A stretch of 64,000 nt of DNA from Apostichopus japonicus (taxonomy: Eukaryota; Echinodermata; Holothuroidea; Aspidochirotida; Stichopodidae). Made by a program: the position numbers and the translations under genes. The first letter of the stretch is position 1. Each line of letters begins with the position of its first letter. Location of the stretch: positions 1,911,001 through 1,975,000 of the forward strand of contig NC_092579.1 in the NCBI RefSeq assembly GCF_037975245.1, in the 5' to 3' direction. Below are positions 13,182-23,950 of the stretch, piece after piece. The notes beneath the pieces are model-generated. The model was not told the DNA's origin, made no database searches, and saw nothing but the letters and a program-made list of their open reading frames with translations.

Positions 13182-13370
13182 ATGGATACCTTCGATTCGA
13201 GCATGTACTTTGGTCAACAACCAACATCATTCCCATACCCTCAGCAGTGCATGTATGGGCAACCACAGCAGTTGTACCCATCCCCTCCCCCACCCCAGCA
13301 GTGTAACTACCAGCAGGAACCTGCCTACCCCATGCAACCAGCATATCAACCACCTCTTACCATACCTCAG
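13182..13370 (+). CDS. Small Maf transcription factor, alternative first coding exon B (Gln/Pro/Tyr-rich)
   Basis: This exon encodes 63 residues starting MDTFDSSMYFGQQ and continuing with runs rich in Gln, Pro and Tyr (PQQ, QPQQ, PSPPPPQQ, YPMQPAYQPP). A TAA lies directly before the ATG in the same frame, so the ATG is a true first start. It ends in phase 0 at a strong GTAAAT donor (13371). Joined to the bZIP exon it gives 240 residues. A TTTTTAG acceptor at 13171-13172 is present, but joining exon A to it would hit TGA at once, so this exon can only be an alternative start, fed by the internal promoter or by a non-coding leader. Low-complexity segments of this kind often act in transcriptional activation; that is inference. 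Confidence 0.6.
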
Positions 13371-13629
13371 GTAAATTCTTTAAGTCAAATTTGCAAATTT
13401 CATGATTTTTATGGGATAAAGTTTTTTTTCCACTAATTTTCAGAAAAGAGAGTTATAGTATAATTTTGAAATGTTTTGTCTTTTCAACATTGTGCAAAAT
13501 TTAGCTAAGTTATGGTTTTTTTCATTAATTAATTTTTCATGATAAAGTTGATTCTGTTTTGGTCTTTCTAATGATATATTTTATTCATAAGTATATTGAA
13601 AATGTTTTATTTGTAACAGGTTTTTGCGA

Positions 13630-13920
13630 CGATATACTCATGCCAAATTTTGTGTTTACTCAGCTTTTTACGTTCCCAGTTAACCTTTTAATTTTGATTG
13701 GATTGTTTTTTTTTGTGTCAGAAATAACATTTGTATCATTTCGGATGTTTTAAATTCATCTCCAGAAATTTTATACTCTTGCCAAATTTGTGTTTACTCA
13801 ACCTTTCTTTTTCCCAGAATGCATTTTTAATTTAACTGCGATTTCTTCTAAATCTGAGAAATACTTAGAAAGTTTAATTTTGGTGTCATTTTGGTTGTGG
13901 CTACATCTCCAGAAATTGAC
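13630..13920. repeat. Imperfect tandem duplication of about 140-150 bp
   Basis: The two halves share ATACTC-TGCCAAAT, TGTTTACTCA, CCCAG and CATCTCCAGAAATT blocks in the same order with indels. It is an old local duplication in the intron. Confidence 0.6.
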
Positions 13921-14697
13921 AAGGTTTTGTGCATAGTTGTTTCAAACACCATCTATTGCTCGAACTACACACATGCTTTGTTTACATTAATTCATGTTTT
14001 GTGGACTTGGAGAGAGGGTTTCTTTGCCAGTTTGCCATCAGTATTCAGACAAAAATTGTTAAACAATTTTATCTTGTAAATTACGATTACAATATTTATC
14101 ACGGTCATTCATCAGAATTGATCAAATGCACCATGATTTTTATACAAAATTAAAGATATAATCTTTACTAATATACCTTGCCAACACTGCTAAGAGATAT
14201 CTTTTAAATTCTACTATGCTGCACACTTAATTCTAGGACTGTAGTACAAGTTTATTTATCAGCAGCTAATCTTTCCTGAAGTGTCTGCTGTAAGACTTTC
14301 ATTTCTTTCAAATTTCAAAATAAAATCATTTGAACATTTTTTTTTAGCAAACTGACTATAGTTAACAAGCAGAAAAGAAGCCGACTGTCAAGCAGTGAAT
14401 TAATTTACTGTTAGAGTGCAAATACATGAAATGAGTAAATGATATCTTTGGCTAGCCTGTTTAGCTTTGTTGGTGGAGCAGATGTCTTGTAACCCTGAGT
14501 TTAACTATCAAACTGTATGTACAGTAGTGTGAATCCTGTTCTACAGTAGTACTAAGTACTGTAACATGTTTCTTTGCCATTTTCTGTTGTTTATTTACTT
14601 GTCAGTTAGTGTTGTTGTTGCTCTTTCATTTTCTGATACTGTATAGTGAGTGGGGAACAAAATGAAACATAAAATAGCACAGCCTACAAGTAGCCTA

Positions 14698-14761
14698 ATT
14701 GTGACAATTAAAGTACAAAACAAAAGCAAATTGTGACAATTAAAGTACAAGAAAAAGCAAA
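14698..14761. repeat. 32-bp direct repeat, two copies
   Basis: TTGTGACAATTAAAGTACAA is repeated 32 bp apart, each copy followed by an A-rich segment ending AAAGCAAA. Confidence 0.85.
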
Positions 14762-16224
14762 CAAGTGGCGAATCGTTTGCTTCACATCGCAAGACGCTAC
14801 GCGAAACGGTCAAATTTTCTTCGTACGAGTCCAAATTTTGCTAAGCAGTATTTTTTCACAGGAACAATGTAGTATTGTTAACAAGGGACAATGATAAGAG
14901 CCTTCTAAACAGCTACACAAAATATGAACCACTGAATTAGTCTCAGGCTAATATTTCTGGCAGATTTGACCAAACTTAGCATTGTTTGTTGCATCCTCAA
15001 AGAAACCAGGTATAAAAATACCATATATACAGTACGTACTACTGTACATTATGTAGAAAACAATGCACTTCTCACAAATCTTTCAGTTATAACACATCAG
15101 GAAATCAGCCGACTTGATTTAAGAAAGAGATTATTGAATAATTATGCAAAACAATAAATAAACAGAGTTTCCTTCATATCTTTCTGTCAGATATAAACAT
15201 AATTAGCTTTATATTGAATTAAAATAATTACTAAAATAACCTATTTTATGATCTGACAAACATACCATGGTTTTACTTCATATTATACTTTACTAAGTAA
15301 GTGTTTGTACTGTGTAATAATATGTTGGTTTTCATAGTTATGATTCCTGCACTTAAAATTAAATCAAAAAAGATAAATCAAAATAGAACAAAGAAACAAA
15401 GCAAATAAAAACATGCCAACATGTGATTCTGAGAGGTGATCTTGCTAGATGTTATATAATATTTCTAAAAAAAGAAGAAGTTATTTTACTGTAAGTCAAA
15501 GTGAATGTTTTGAAAGAAATATATATAATTCATCTAGCATTGAATTTTTCAGAACTTAGCCCATTAGTGCACATCAACACATCAGGGTATATTTGCTGAT
15601 ATGCTGTAGGGATCTGTAAAAAAAAACAAAAAAACATTCAACCAACTGGGTTATAAACAAGTACTTAAAATCCATGACAATGTTGCTTAATTAACTCAGT
15701 TTAAATGAAACCCCTCATACAGTAAATTTGTTGATGTAAAGTATTATATTACTATATATATTATTGGAGTGAGACAGCAGAATTTTTCATGAGTAAATAA
15801 CTGTATAGGTAGCTAGGATACTGTACAGTTGTAACTGTATAAGCTACTCAACTTCTCTAAGTACCCATTTCTGTCTCTTTAGTATCAAACTTTCCTTCTT
15901 GGAATTTGAATGTTTAATCGGAGGAGAGAAAAAGGAAAAGAAAAAAAACCAATTGTGTGTTGCAATGAACCTTTCACATTGTACATTATTTGTGATAAAA
16001 TATGAAATTCATTTAGTGTTGAAATGAGATTAGTTTGGTGCAAATCTCAAGTTCATCCAGCATGCACTGTATTATATCTAAATTTCAATTAAGTTTTGTA
16101 CTGGAGTTTGAACATCAGACAAAGTTATTATTTATTTTTATTTTTCGTCACCATAGAACAATTTTTGTGAAAATTCCCATTTATTTTCACCTTTTCGTTT
16201 CCTTTTGGTTTTTTACCTCATCAG

Positions 16225-16758
16225 ACTCCAGTGACCAGAAAAGATGCTGGCTCCTTTAATTCCGAACAGTATATCAGCGACAGCGATTTGGTGGCTTGCT
16301 CGGTGCGAGAATTGAACAGGCGACTACGGACCCTCTCCAAGGAGACCGTGTCACTCCTGAAGCAGAGGAGGAGGACCCTGAAGAACCGTGGTTACGCCGC
16401 AAATTGTCGGGAGAAGAGAATCACCCAGAAAGATTCCTTAGAGAGTGTCGCAAAGAAATTACAGGACACAGTCTCAGACTTGAGAGAAGAAAACGCCGAG
16501 CAGAAAGATGAGTTGGAGAATCTTAACTTCAAATACAAGGCTCTGTTAAAGTTTGCAATGAGCAACACACTCCTTGACACTTCCACGTTTCTCCAGAGGG
16601 CCCCCGGAGTGGAAACACTCGCCACGGTCGCAGAAGCTATCAGGGGCAGAGAGAGTACGGATGCGTCAGAGCGTGCTTCAAGTTTACTCGATTCAGATCT
16701 ATCCCTGGATCTTAAGACAGATATGAACTTATCACTCAAGCAAGAGCCTGGATTCTGA
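16225..16758 (+). CDS. Small Maf bZIP transcription factor, 3' coding exon
   Basis: The exon encodes 177 residues and the stop (16756-16758), starting TPVTRKDAG after the acceptor at 16224. In short-isoform numbering, residues about 30-60 match the Maf extended homology region ([19 protein letters not shown]), 58-78 the basic region with the Maf signature NRGYAANCR (Tyr where other bZIPs have Ala), and about 82-125 the leucine zipper. Small Mafs bind Maf recognition elements as homodimers or as partners of CNC proteins (Nrf, NF-E2, Bach). The end, after residue 125, is longer than in vertebrate small Mafs and closes with SLKQEPGF, a match to the sumoylation consensus. Whether it is an orthologue of one vertebrate paralogue (MafF/G/K) cannot be said; a derived large Maf is the less likely alternative. 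Confidence 0.93.
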   Translation, partial: TPVTRKDAGSFNSEQYISDSDLVACSVRELNRRLRTLSKETVSLLKQRRRTLKNRGYAANCREKRITQKDSLESVAKKLQDTVSDLREENAEQKDELENLNFKYKALLKFAMSNTLLDTSTFLQRAPGVETLATVAEAIRGRESTDASERASSLLDSDLSLDLKTDMNLSLKQEPGF

Positions 16759-16777
16759 GAAGTGTCTTTATACATAA

Positions 16778-16783
16778 AATAAA
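16778..16783 (+). terminator. Polyadenylation signal AATAAA of the Maf gene
   Basis: AATAAA lies 20 bp after the stop codon. This would give a very short 3' UTR, so a more distal site may also be used. Confidence 0.5.
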
Positions 16784-19700
16784 ACTATATATATATACAA
16801 ACTCAGTAACAAGTACAAATCGCTGGCTGATCCGTGTATGACACGTTATACCAGAGTCGACGCTAGTCTCCCCTCCCCGCCTTTTCCCACTCCCTCCCTC
16901 CCCCCTTCTGTTCCTACAGTATGACCATTAATTCCATAAGAATCTGAGTACAAAGAGTGGACTTTCAATATCACAGTGTTTTATTGTACTGTATATAATA
17001 CTGTTCATGTATGTCTAGTGTCCAAGAACTGTGTTTTTGTCAAGAAATGAAACGAGGTTTTAAGAAGCTAACAGTCTGTGTCATCAAAACTGAGGATATT
17101 CATTATTAGAGGTAAGTTTGCTCAAGAGTTTGAAAGTTGTGATTTGTTGAACGGTCTGTCTGTTTGTCACAGGTTGTACCTGTACATTCCAATTAGACCT
17201 TGTGTCAACCTTAAAACAGATACTTTTGCCAACATATTATGCTAGGTTTGATAGTTACATTAACAAACTCCCACTCAGTGCAGGATGGATATTACTACAT
17301 TGTGCTTACATTGCTTGTTTATTCTTTGAGAGCCCTTTCGAAAATAAGCAAAAAGACAATCTTGTCATTGAAAGTGGTTGGGAAACATGTGCCTACTAAA
17401 TATATCAAGTTTTCCCTACAGGCATATCTTACATAAATTTGAAAGCTTCGCATAATTGGTTAGAAAAAGACTAAAGTGGTGAAATCTAATATTATAAAAC
17501 AGATGACAGAGAAGAAGGAAAAACTAAATTAGAAAATATAGAAGTGACCTTTCCCCAATGTCTTCCCATTTCGTTGATTGTTTAATGAGATTGTTTTTTT
17601 CCAGTCATTGAAACACGTGCAAGAAACTATACCACTATCTGGTAATTAATGGCCTTTGTAATTGTCTGTAAAATGGTGTTCGTACCGAGACGTATCAGCA
17701 CATATTTAATTCTGTAGGCATGAATGGAATCTACTGTAATTGCCCAGTTGTGGATTTGAGATGATAGTTTGATCTTGGTTTCACACATGCTATAAAATAC
17801 CGTATTTTCTTGCAAAACCAGATCCAGTTTTTTTGCTGAATTTATTTAAGTTTATTTCTATCATCAAGTCAAAAGTTGTAAATGCAGATGGGAAGGATCA
17901 TAAAATAATTCAAACATATACATATATATATATATATACATACACCAGTGAATTTCCAAAAACTGCCCACAGAAAAAAAAATTGATTTGAAGGTCCCTAT
18001 CACCAAAACCAAAAGCGGTATATATTTGCTAAGAATGGCAGAATGAATTTACGACGAAGGCAATGCCTGTAGTTGGGGTGTAACTTCTAACAGATATCTC
18101 ATATTTATTTTCCTTCATGTGTTTTCATTCACAAATGTTGGCATTTTTGTCTACTGTACTTCACCACTAGTATTTGGTCCTTTTAGTCACCAGGAATGAT
18201 TTTTACGTATTACAGGGTGAAGGAATCTCATAAGTTTGTTCAATATGTAATGAAACGGCTTGATTTAAGATTCACTAGTCACAAAAAAATGAAAGAAAGA
18301 ACCTCTTTCTCATTTAGTCACATATTAGGTATAAACTTCAATAACAATTTGTTATTCATTTGTATTGACCGATATCAACCAAAAACGCCTTGTATAATTT
18401 TTTGGTTGTTATATTTGAATTCAATGTCACATGAAAATATGTCGGGCATGAAATAGCAATGGAACGTATTAATGCTTAGCAATCGCGTAGAACATCGCGG
18501 GGTCTGCCTGTCGCCGTCTCGTTGAAGTACTGCAGGGTGAGCATTGCATGATGAGCGTGGCACACACTGCAGGGAATTGCAGACCAATTTATTAAAATAG
18601 GAGAAACAAAAAGCCAGGAGAAAGAATACAATAAAATAAAATGAATAAATAAGTAAAAAATAAATACAGAAATTAAATCCCTTTTAATTGTCACCTTGCT
18701 TTACAGTCAGATATGGTTTTTACAAATTGATGGCGTATAGCGATCTTTTTTACCACAGATTGAATATTTTGTTAGTTTTTAGTCCTGCTGCTTGTGTATA
18801 GAAAATATCGACCAGTCAAACCGTGTTTAAAATATCAAACACTCAGACGAATATTGACTGCTTTTAATGATAGTTTCGTTTGCGTAAATTAAGCCTTGCG
18901 ACCGGTATCCGCTGTAATGAAGCATAAAATATGCATGTATGTATCAGCTATATAATAGCTTCTATTAATTGTCAATTTAGATTCCATTGGTAAAACAAAG
19001 CAAAATCCATCTATTTAGCTCGGTCGCCTGCTTGCTGTCCAAAATAAATTTGGAGATAATCTAGAAAATACAAAATATTGCAGTGCCGTTACACTTGCAA
19101 TGTTGTATTTTTCTTTGTCTGTAAATAACACAATAAAAATTCATCAACTTTAATACTGCTATGCAAATTTCAAAACTGATTCCGTTTGTGAAATATTCAA
19201 AGAATGTTTCTTTTTTTTTCTCATAATAGACACAGTAAAATGGAAAAGTTAACTGTTTGGAAAAAATGTTGTAGTTTCAGTGAAACGATTTTACCCCATT
19301 AGGGAGATACAAACTATAGTTATATTAACCGTAAAAAATGGGTGTGAAAATTGGTGTAGCGCAATTGCTAAACATGTATTTATTTTTCTTATTTTTTTTT
19401 TGAGTGCTTGTGCATCAATTTCATTCCGAAGACATGATTTGAGTAATGTAAACTTGATAACATTTATGATTAAAAACTCTTTTTGTTGGACTTACCCTTT
19501 CAAGTGTCATCCATTTGATGTATACAAAGTTGATTTACATCGCAGTTATTTTATTTATATCAGTAATGTGGGTAAATGTCAGTACTATTTATATCAATTT
19601 ATCTCATTGCAAAGTCATTTTTTATAAAGTTCTGAATAGTGTTAGAACCAAGAATAATAAAATAATAATAATAACTCCACTTGTTGTGAATTTGTGAACT

Positions 19701-22279
19701 TTAGAAAGAGCAAAAATTCCGTGAAAAGTGTGGATTTGAGATTTTTTGGTTTTGTCTTTTGGGCCGTTTTATTTTAATCTATTGACATTGCCTGTGCCTT
19801 GGTTATCAGATTATCTTCTCATTGTTTTATATACTGTATGTAGAGTTTAGCAGGACACTGAGCAAAGACTGTCCTAGAAATCAAAGAAATCAAATAACTG
19901 GCAGGACGTCTTCATCATCAAATATATAACTTGATGATACTTCATGTTAGAGACTCTTAGGATTTCGAGAAAATTTCAAACTTTAAACTGAATTAAAATT
20001 AAAGAAAGAGAGATAGGAAGGAAGGAAAGGAAACATGTAAATAAACTCGAAACATGACGGTTTATTTTTAAATTTGGAGAAGCCTATATTTACAAAATCT
20101 TAAGTTTTGGGTAAAGAAAGTATTACTTTGACAGTGGGTGCCATCCAAGTCCCAGCTTGGTATTCTATAACTTTTGTTTTGTTTCTTAAAAGAAGAAAGA
20201 AAAAAAAAAGCCCACTAGTTCCCGTATACTGTAATGTTAGAATTCATTTATTTTCAATTGTTTATTGTTTGGTTTTAAATACTTTTCTTCTTGTTTTGCT
20301 CTCATTTGAATCCCACATGTAAAGAAAACCTCTATATTTACTTAAGGTTTTTTTTTGGGGGGGAGGGGGGGGGGGGTTGGTATTCTAAGGAGGATATTAT
20401 TCTCTGGTAGAATTTTGTTCTTTATGTTCGGTGTTATTATATATGTTTTCTTATCGACGATCAAATTTTGCTATGTATATAATATGAACGTGTTATTAGT
20501 CGAACAGGTTGGTATGGTGCTGGTCACGTACCTTCTATACAGTATATATATGTTACCACTTGTGATTTAATACAGCAAGGAATTTTAATAGAAACGCCAG
20601 AACTGGTTTACAAACAAATATGATTGTCTATGATCCTTTCTGTTGTGTGGTTTGTTCACCTGATAGATTCAACTATACTGTTCTCCGTAATAACCCTGTT
20701 GAGTAGACTACTGGAGGACAACTTTTCATATTTCGCTTTTCCAGGCCACTCCATATTTTGTGAGCTTACTTACCAACCCATTTTCAGGGTTTGCACCCCC
20801 CTGAAAGCCCCTCCCATATAGTCAGGCCCACTAGCACGATGTTTTGTTCGAACTGTATGAGGAAACATTGTTGCTTCTAAAAGAGTAAATAAGCTTTCTA
20901 ATTAGCGCGTAACTGCATTCCTATTATACCAATTAGGCTAGGATCATCTACATGAAACATGTACGGTAGGCTCTAAGTTAACATTGATGTTGCGTCTGAT
21001 ACGTAATTTGTAATAATACTGCAGTCCCCCCCCCCCCCCAAAGTACAGGTTTGGTTTGAGCGTATTTGGGTGACAAAGGAAGTCACAGATTGGAAACACA
21101 ACCGACTGCATTAATATTTCAGTCCATATTATCACATAAGGCTTTAGCCTACTAGAAGAGCTTGATAAAGGGAGGAAATGTCAGGAAAATTTCGCATTGC
21201 AATGAAACGAAAAGTTTCCAAATTTTTGATGATTTAGTCTGTATCAAGTTTCGTGAATATGAGTTTTTAAATAGAAATACTTCACCAGTAGACCTATATC
21301 TCGGCAGGACATCTTTTTTTTTTTCAAGTCACCATAGATTTAAGATGACCACGGTAGTTTGCCATGTCATTACTTTCAAACAAGTTGAGACTTGCAGAAT
21401 TTAACACACGCAAAAAACATTTCCTTCCTTTGGCTTCCATAAAGGCTCACATTCTACCAGTTTATGGTGATAAGATTTAATATCTTTTGCATTTTTATAT
21501 GTAATGTGAGACGGGCTGAATGGTTGATTTGGCCAATTAAGAAAATAGACAAACAAAACGATACTGTATTGAGTGCGGTGCTATTATTCGGGCCTTCAGC
21601 TCTTATAATGTCATAACTTTATAATTCAACTATCGATAGTTTCCACTTATTGTTCCTGTACAAATTCGTGTACTCGAAAGACAAGGGTATCGGGAATAGA
21701 GGTACTTATAAGTCGGCAGATTCTCGACAATGGCAGACAAAAAAAAAATAGCTTTGGACTAAAACAAAAGAAATATTACTATACCTTGAACCAAAGCGAA
21801 AGGAAATATTGCTATGAATTCATTGAAGACTTCATTTAATGGGGGATATGATGTCTGTCTGTGTTAAGTGATTAAGTAGATTCTACACTATCATCAACTG
21901 TTGGGACTGTTCATGTCTTTAACCTTGTCATTTGTCTTACGAAAAGTAATCTTGTCAGTCTTGTCAGTCAGTACATATGTTTAAATATGTTACAAGTTGT
22001 ATATGTGACTTGATGCATATGAATGTGAGTGCATGTGTCCTGCAATAAAACTCCTTTCAAGGGAACTCCAATGCTGAGGATTGCATAAAACTGAGGAAAA
22101 CCCAAACTAAGGGAAATCTAAGTATTCAACGTAGCAATTCGCGTTCACACCGAAATATGATGCATAAATGTCTGAACCTGCAAAAAAGTAATGGCGAGTT
22201 TCATTATAGTGGAAGTTGTGCCTATATCATATAGTAAAATTCGACACTGTACACAATGTCTGTGTGCATGGTGAGCCTA
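16784..22279. other. Non-coding, no supported gene
   Basis: AT-rich sequence with scattered short ORFs of random appearance. A short TA/CA simple repeat is at about 17916-17945, a G-rich homopolymer tract at 20356-20378 and a C14 tract at 21026-21039. Some of the first kilobase could be a longer Maf 3' UTR. Confidence 0.5.
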
Positions 22280-22760
22280 TAGCGTGCCCTACGTCTTGAA
22301 GTCGACATATGTCCAATACATTGGTATATTTCAGTTTCTCGTGCTCTCATTGGACAAAATCTTCATAGTTACGATAACAATCAGGGTGTTTCTCGTGTTT
22401 TCATTGGCTCTTTTAAAATTCAGAGATTCTGATTCGAATTAAGAAATCGGCATATGTCGAATTCAACTGTCACCTGCCAGTTTCTCGCACTCCCGTTTGG
22501 AGGACATAATTCGACATGTTTCGATTTCTCTCACAAAAGAGAGTTTCTTCCAATTAAGAGCGTTATATAGATGGACATGTGACACAGTCCTCCAATGACA
22601 AGAAAAAAAAATGAAAAGAACAACACTCAATAATTTTAATTATCAATGGAACTGTCGATTGTGGGGAGGTCGTCAGATGTCGATTTCTCGCACGATACAC
22701 TGATGTAAGCCGTTGGCAATATAATTCGACACATGTCGATTTCAAGAATTTGGTGTACAA
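22280..22760. repeat. Degenerate repeat with palindromic TCGACATRTGTCGA motifs
   Basis: Variants of a near-palindrome around CGACATATGTCG or CGACATGTCG recur near 22302, 22450, 22511, 22676 and 22728, each linked to a TTTCTCGCACTC-like or GATTTC block. The copies are diverged and spaced unevenly, about 50-165 bp apart. Confidence 0.55.
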
Positions 22761-22881
22761 AGTTGTCACGCTTGGTGTACAATGATGGGTATACATTCTC
22801 TTCGTACTTATGCAGCTTTTGTCCTTCAACTTCACATATAGTTCTGTCTTCAAAAACCACAACACAGGCGGTTGTTGACAT
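22636..22881 (-). CDS. Possible small protein or first exon, unknown function
   Basis: An ATG-started ORF of 81 residues, beginning MSTTACVVVFEDRTICEVEG and continuing with a polar, charged sequence (KLHKYEENVYPSLYTKRDN). The start resembles the beta-strand-rich N-termini seen in some uncharacterised proteins with VVxFED-like openings, but I cannot assign a family. The second half overlaps the palindromic repeat zone, which weakens it. No good splice donor was seen at a plausible point. It may be a decayed exon or chance. Confidence 0.2.
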   Translation of the reverse strand: MSTTACVVVFEDRTICEVEGQKLHKYEENVYPSLYTKRDNFVHQILEIDMCRIILPTAYISVSCEKSTSDDLPTIDSSIDN

Positions 22882-23049
22882 GACCGTTTAAACACAAAAA
22901 TTCATGAAATATAATCAATCAACTTGATAATAGAAGGAAATAAAATAAGGAAATGCCAAAAGGAATCGTTAAAAGCAAATATAACCCCGTCCTAAATCAG
23001 TTCATCGAGATGAGTAATGTTACAGAAAGTTCAAGAGAAAAAATGAACA

Positions 23050-23950
23050 ATTAAAACTGGCAACATCAACATCAGCAGCAGTAGTATCAACAACAATTTA
23101 GCATATTCATCAAATATATAAAATATTAAAAAAAAACCAGAAAAAACAAAAACAGAGGACCGTCGTGACTTTGCTTAACATTCCGTTTCCTTTTTAAGTA
23201 CATATTCTGGGGGTTTTAATTGCATGATCTTATTTAAGAGTTTTGCTTGTCTCTTGTATATAGTAAGTGAAAACTAATAACATATCATTTTCGCTGCAAC
23301 AACAGCAGCAGTAGTATCAACAACAATTGTAGCAAATACATCAAATATATAACACATTTAAAAAAAAAAAAAAATTAAACAGGGGACCGTCGTGATTTTG
23401 CTTAACATTCCTTTTCCATTCTAAGTACATGTTTTGTGGTTTTAATTGAATGATCATATTTAAGAGTTTTGCTTGTTTCTTGCAGTAAGTGAAAACTTAC
23501 AACATATTATTTTCTCTGCAACGACAACTTCAGTTGTATATAGCATCAAATACAAATACATCAATATATAACACATTAAAAAAAACTTCAAATATATAAA
23601 ATATTATAAAAACGAAAATCAAAAACAGGAGACCGTTTTAATTTTGATTTACATTCCTTTCCATTCTAAGTACATGTTTTGTTGGTTTAAATTGAATGAT
23701 TATACATACTTCTTTCTTGTAGTAGTGAAAACAAATAACATTATTTTCTCTGCAACAGCAACATCAACAGTAGTATCAACAACACTTGTAGCAAATACAT
23801 CAATACTATAACACATTAAAATAAAAACAAGGGGAGCCGTCTTGAGTTAGCTTAACATTCCTTTTCCTTTCTAAATACATGTTTTGGAAGTTTTAATTGA
23901 ATGATCATATTTAAGAGTTTTGCTTGTGAAAACTAATAATATATAATTTT
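23050..23950. repeat. Tandem repeat of about 205-245 bp, four copies
   Basis: Four diverged units follow each other. Each has a CAACA/CAGCAG-rich start with AGTAGTATCAACAACA, an A-rich part, a block like GGACCGTCGTGA, then GCTTAACATTCC and AAGAGTTTTGCTTGT. The GACCGT block recurs near 23158, 23383, 23628 and 23836. Confidence 0.8.

Larger units (their letters stand above)
13371..16224 (+). other. Maf intron before the bZIP exon
   Basis: The intron runs from a GTAAAT donor to a very pyrimidine-rich acceptor ending CTCATCAG at 16224. It is AT-rich and non-coding. An imperfect duplication lies at about 13630-13920 (both halves contain GCCAAATTTGTGTTTACTCA-like text), and a 32-bp two-copy repeat with TTGTGACAATTAAAGTACAA lies at 14698-14761. 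Confidence 0.6.

Noticed and set aside
16296-16775. Other frames over the Maf exon on both strands
   Set aside because: Shadows of the bZIP frame, which has a clear family match.
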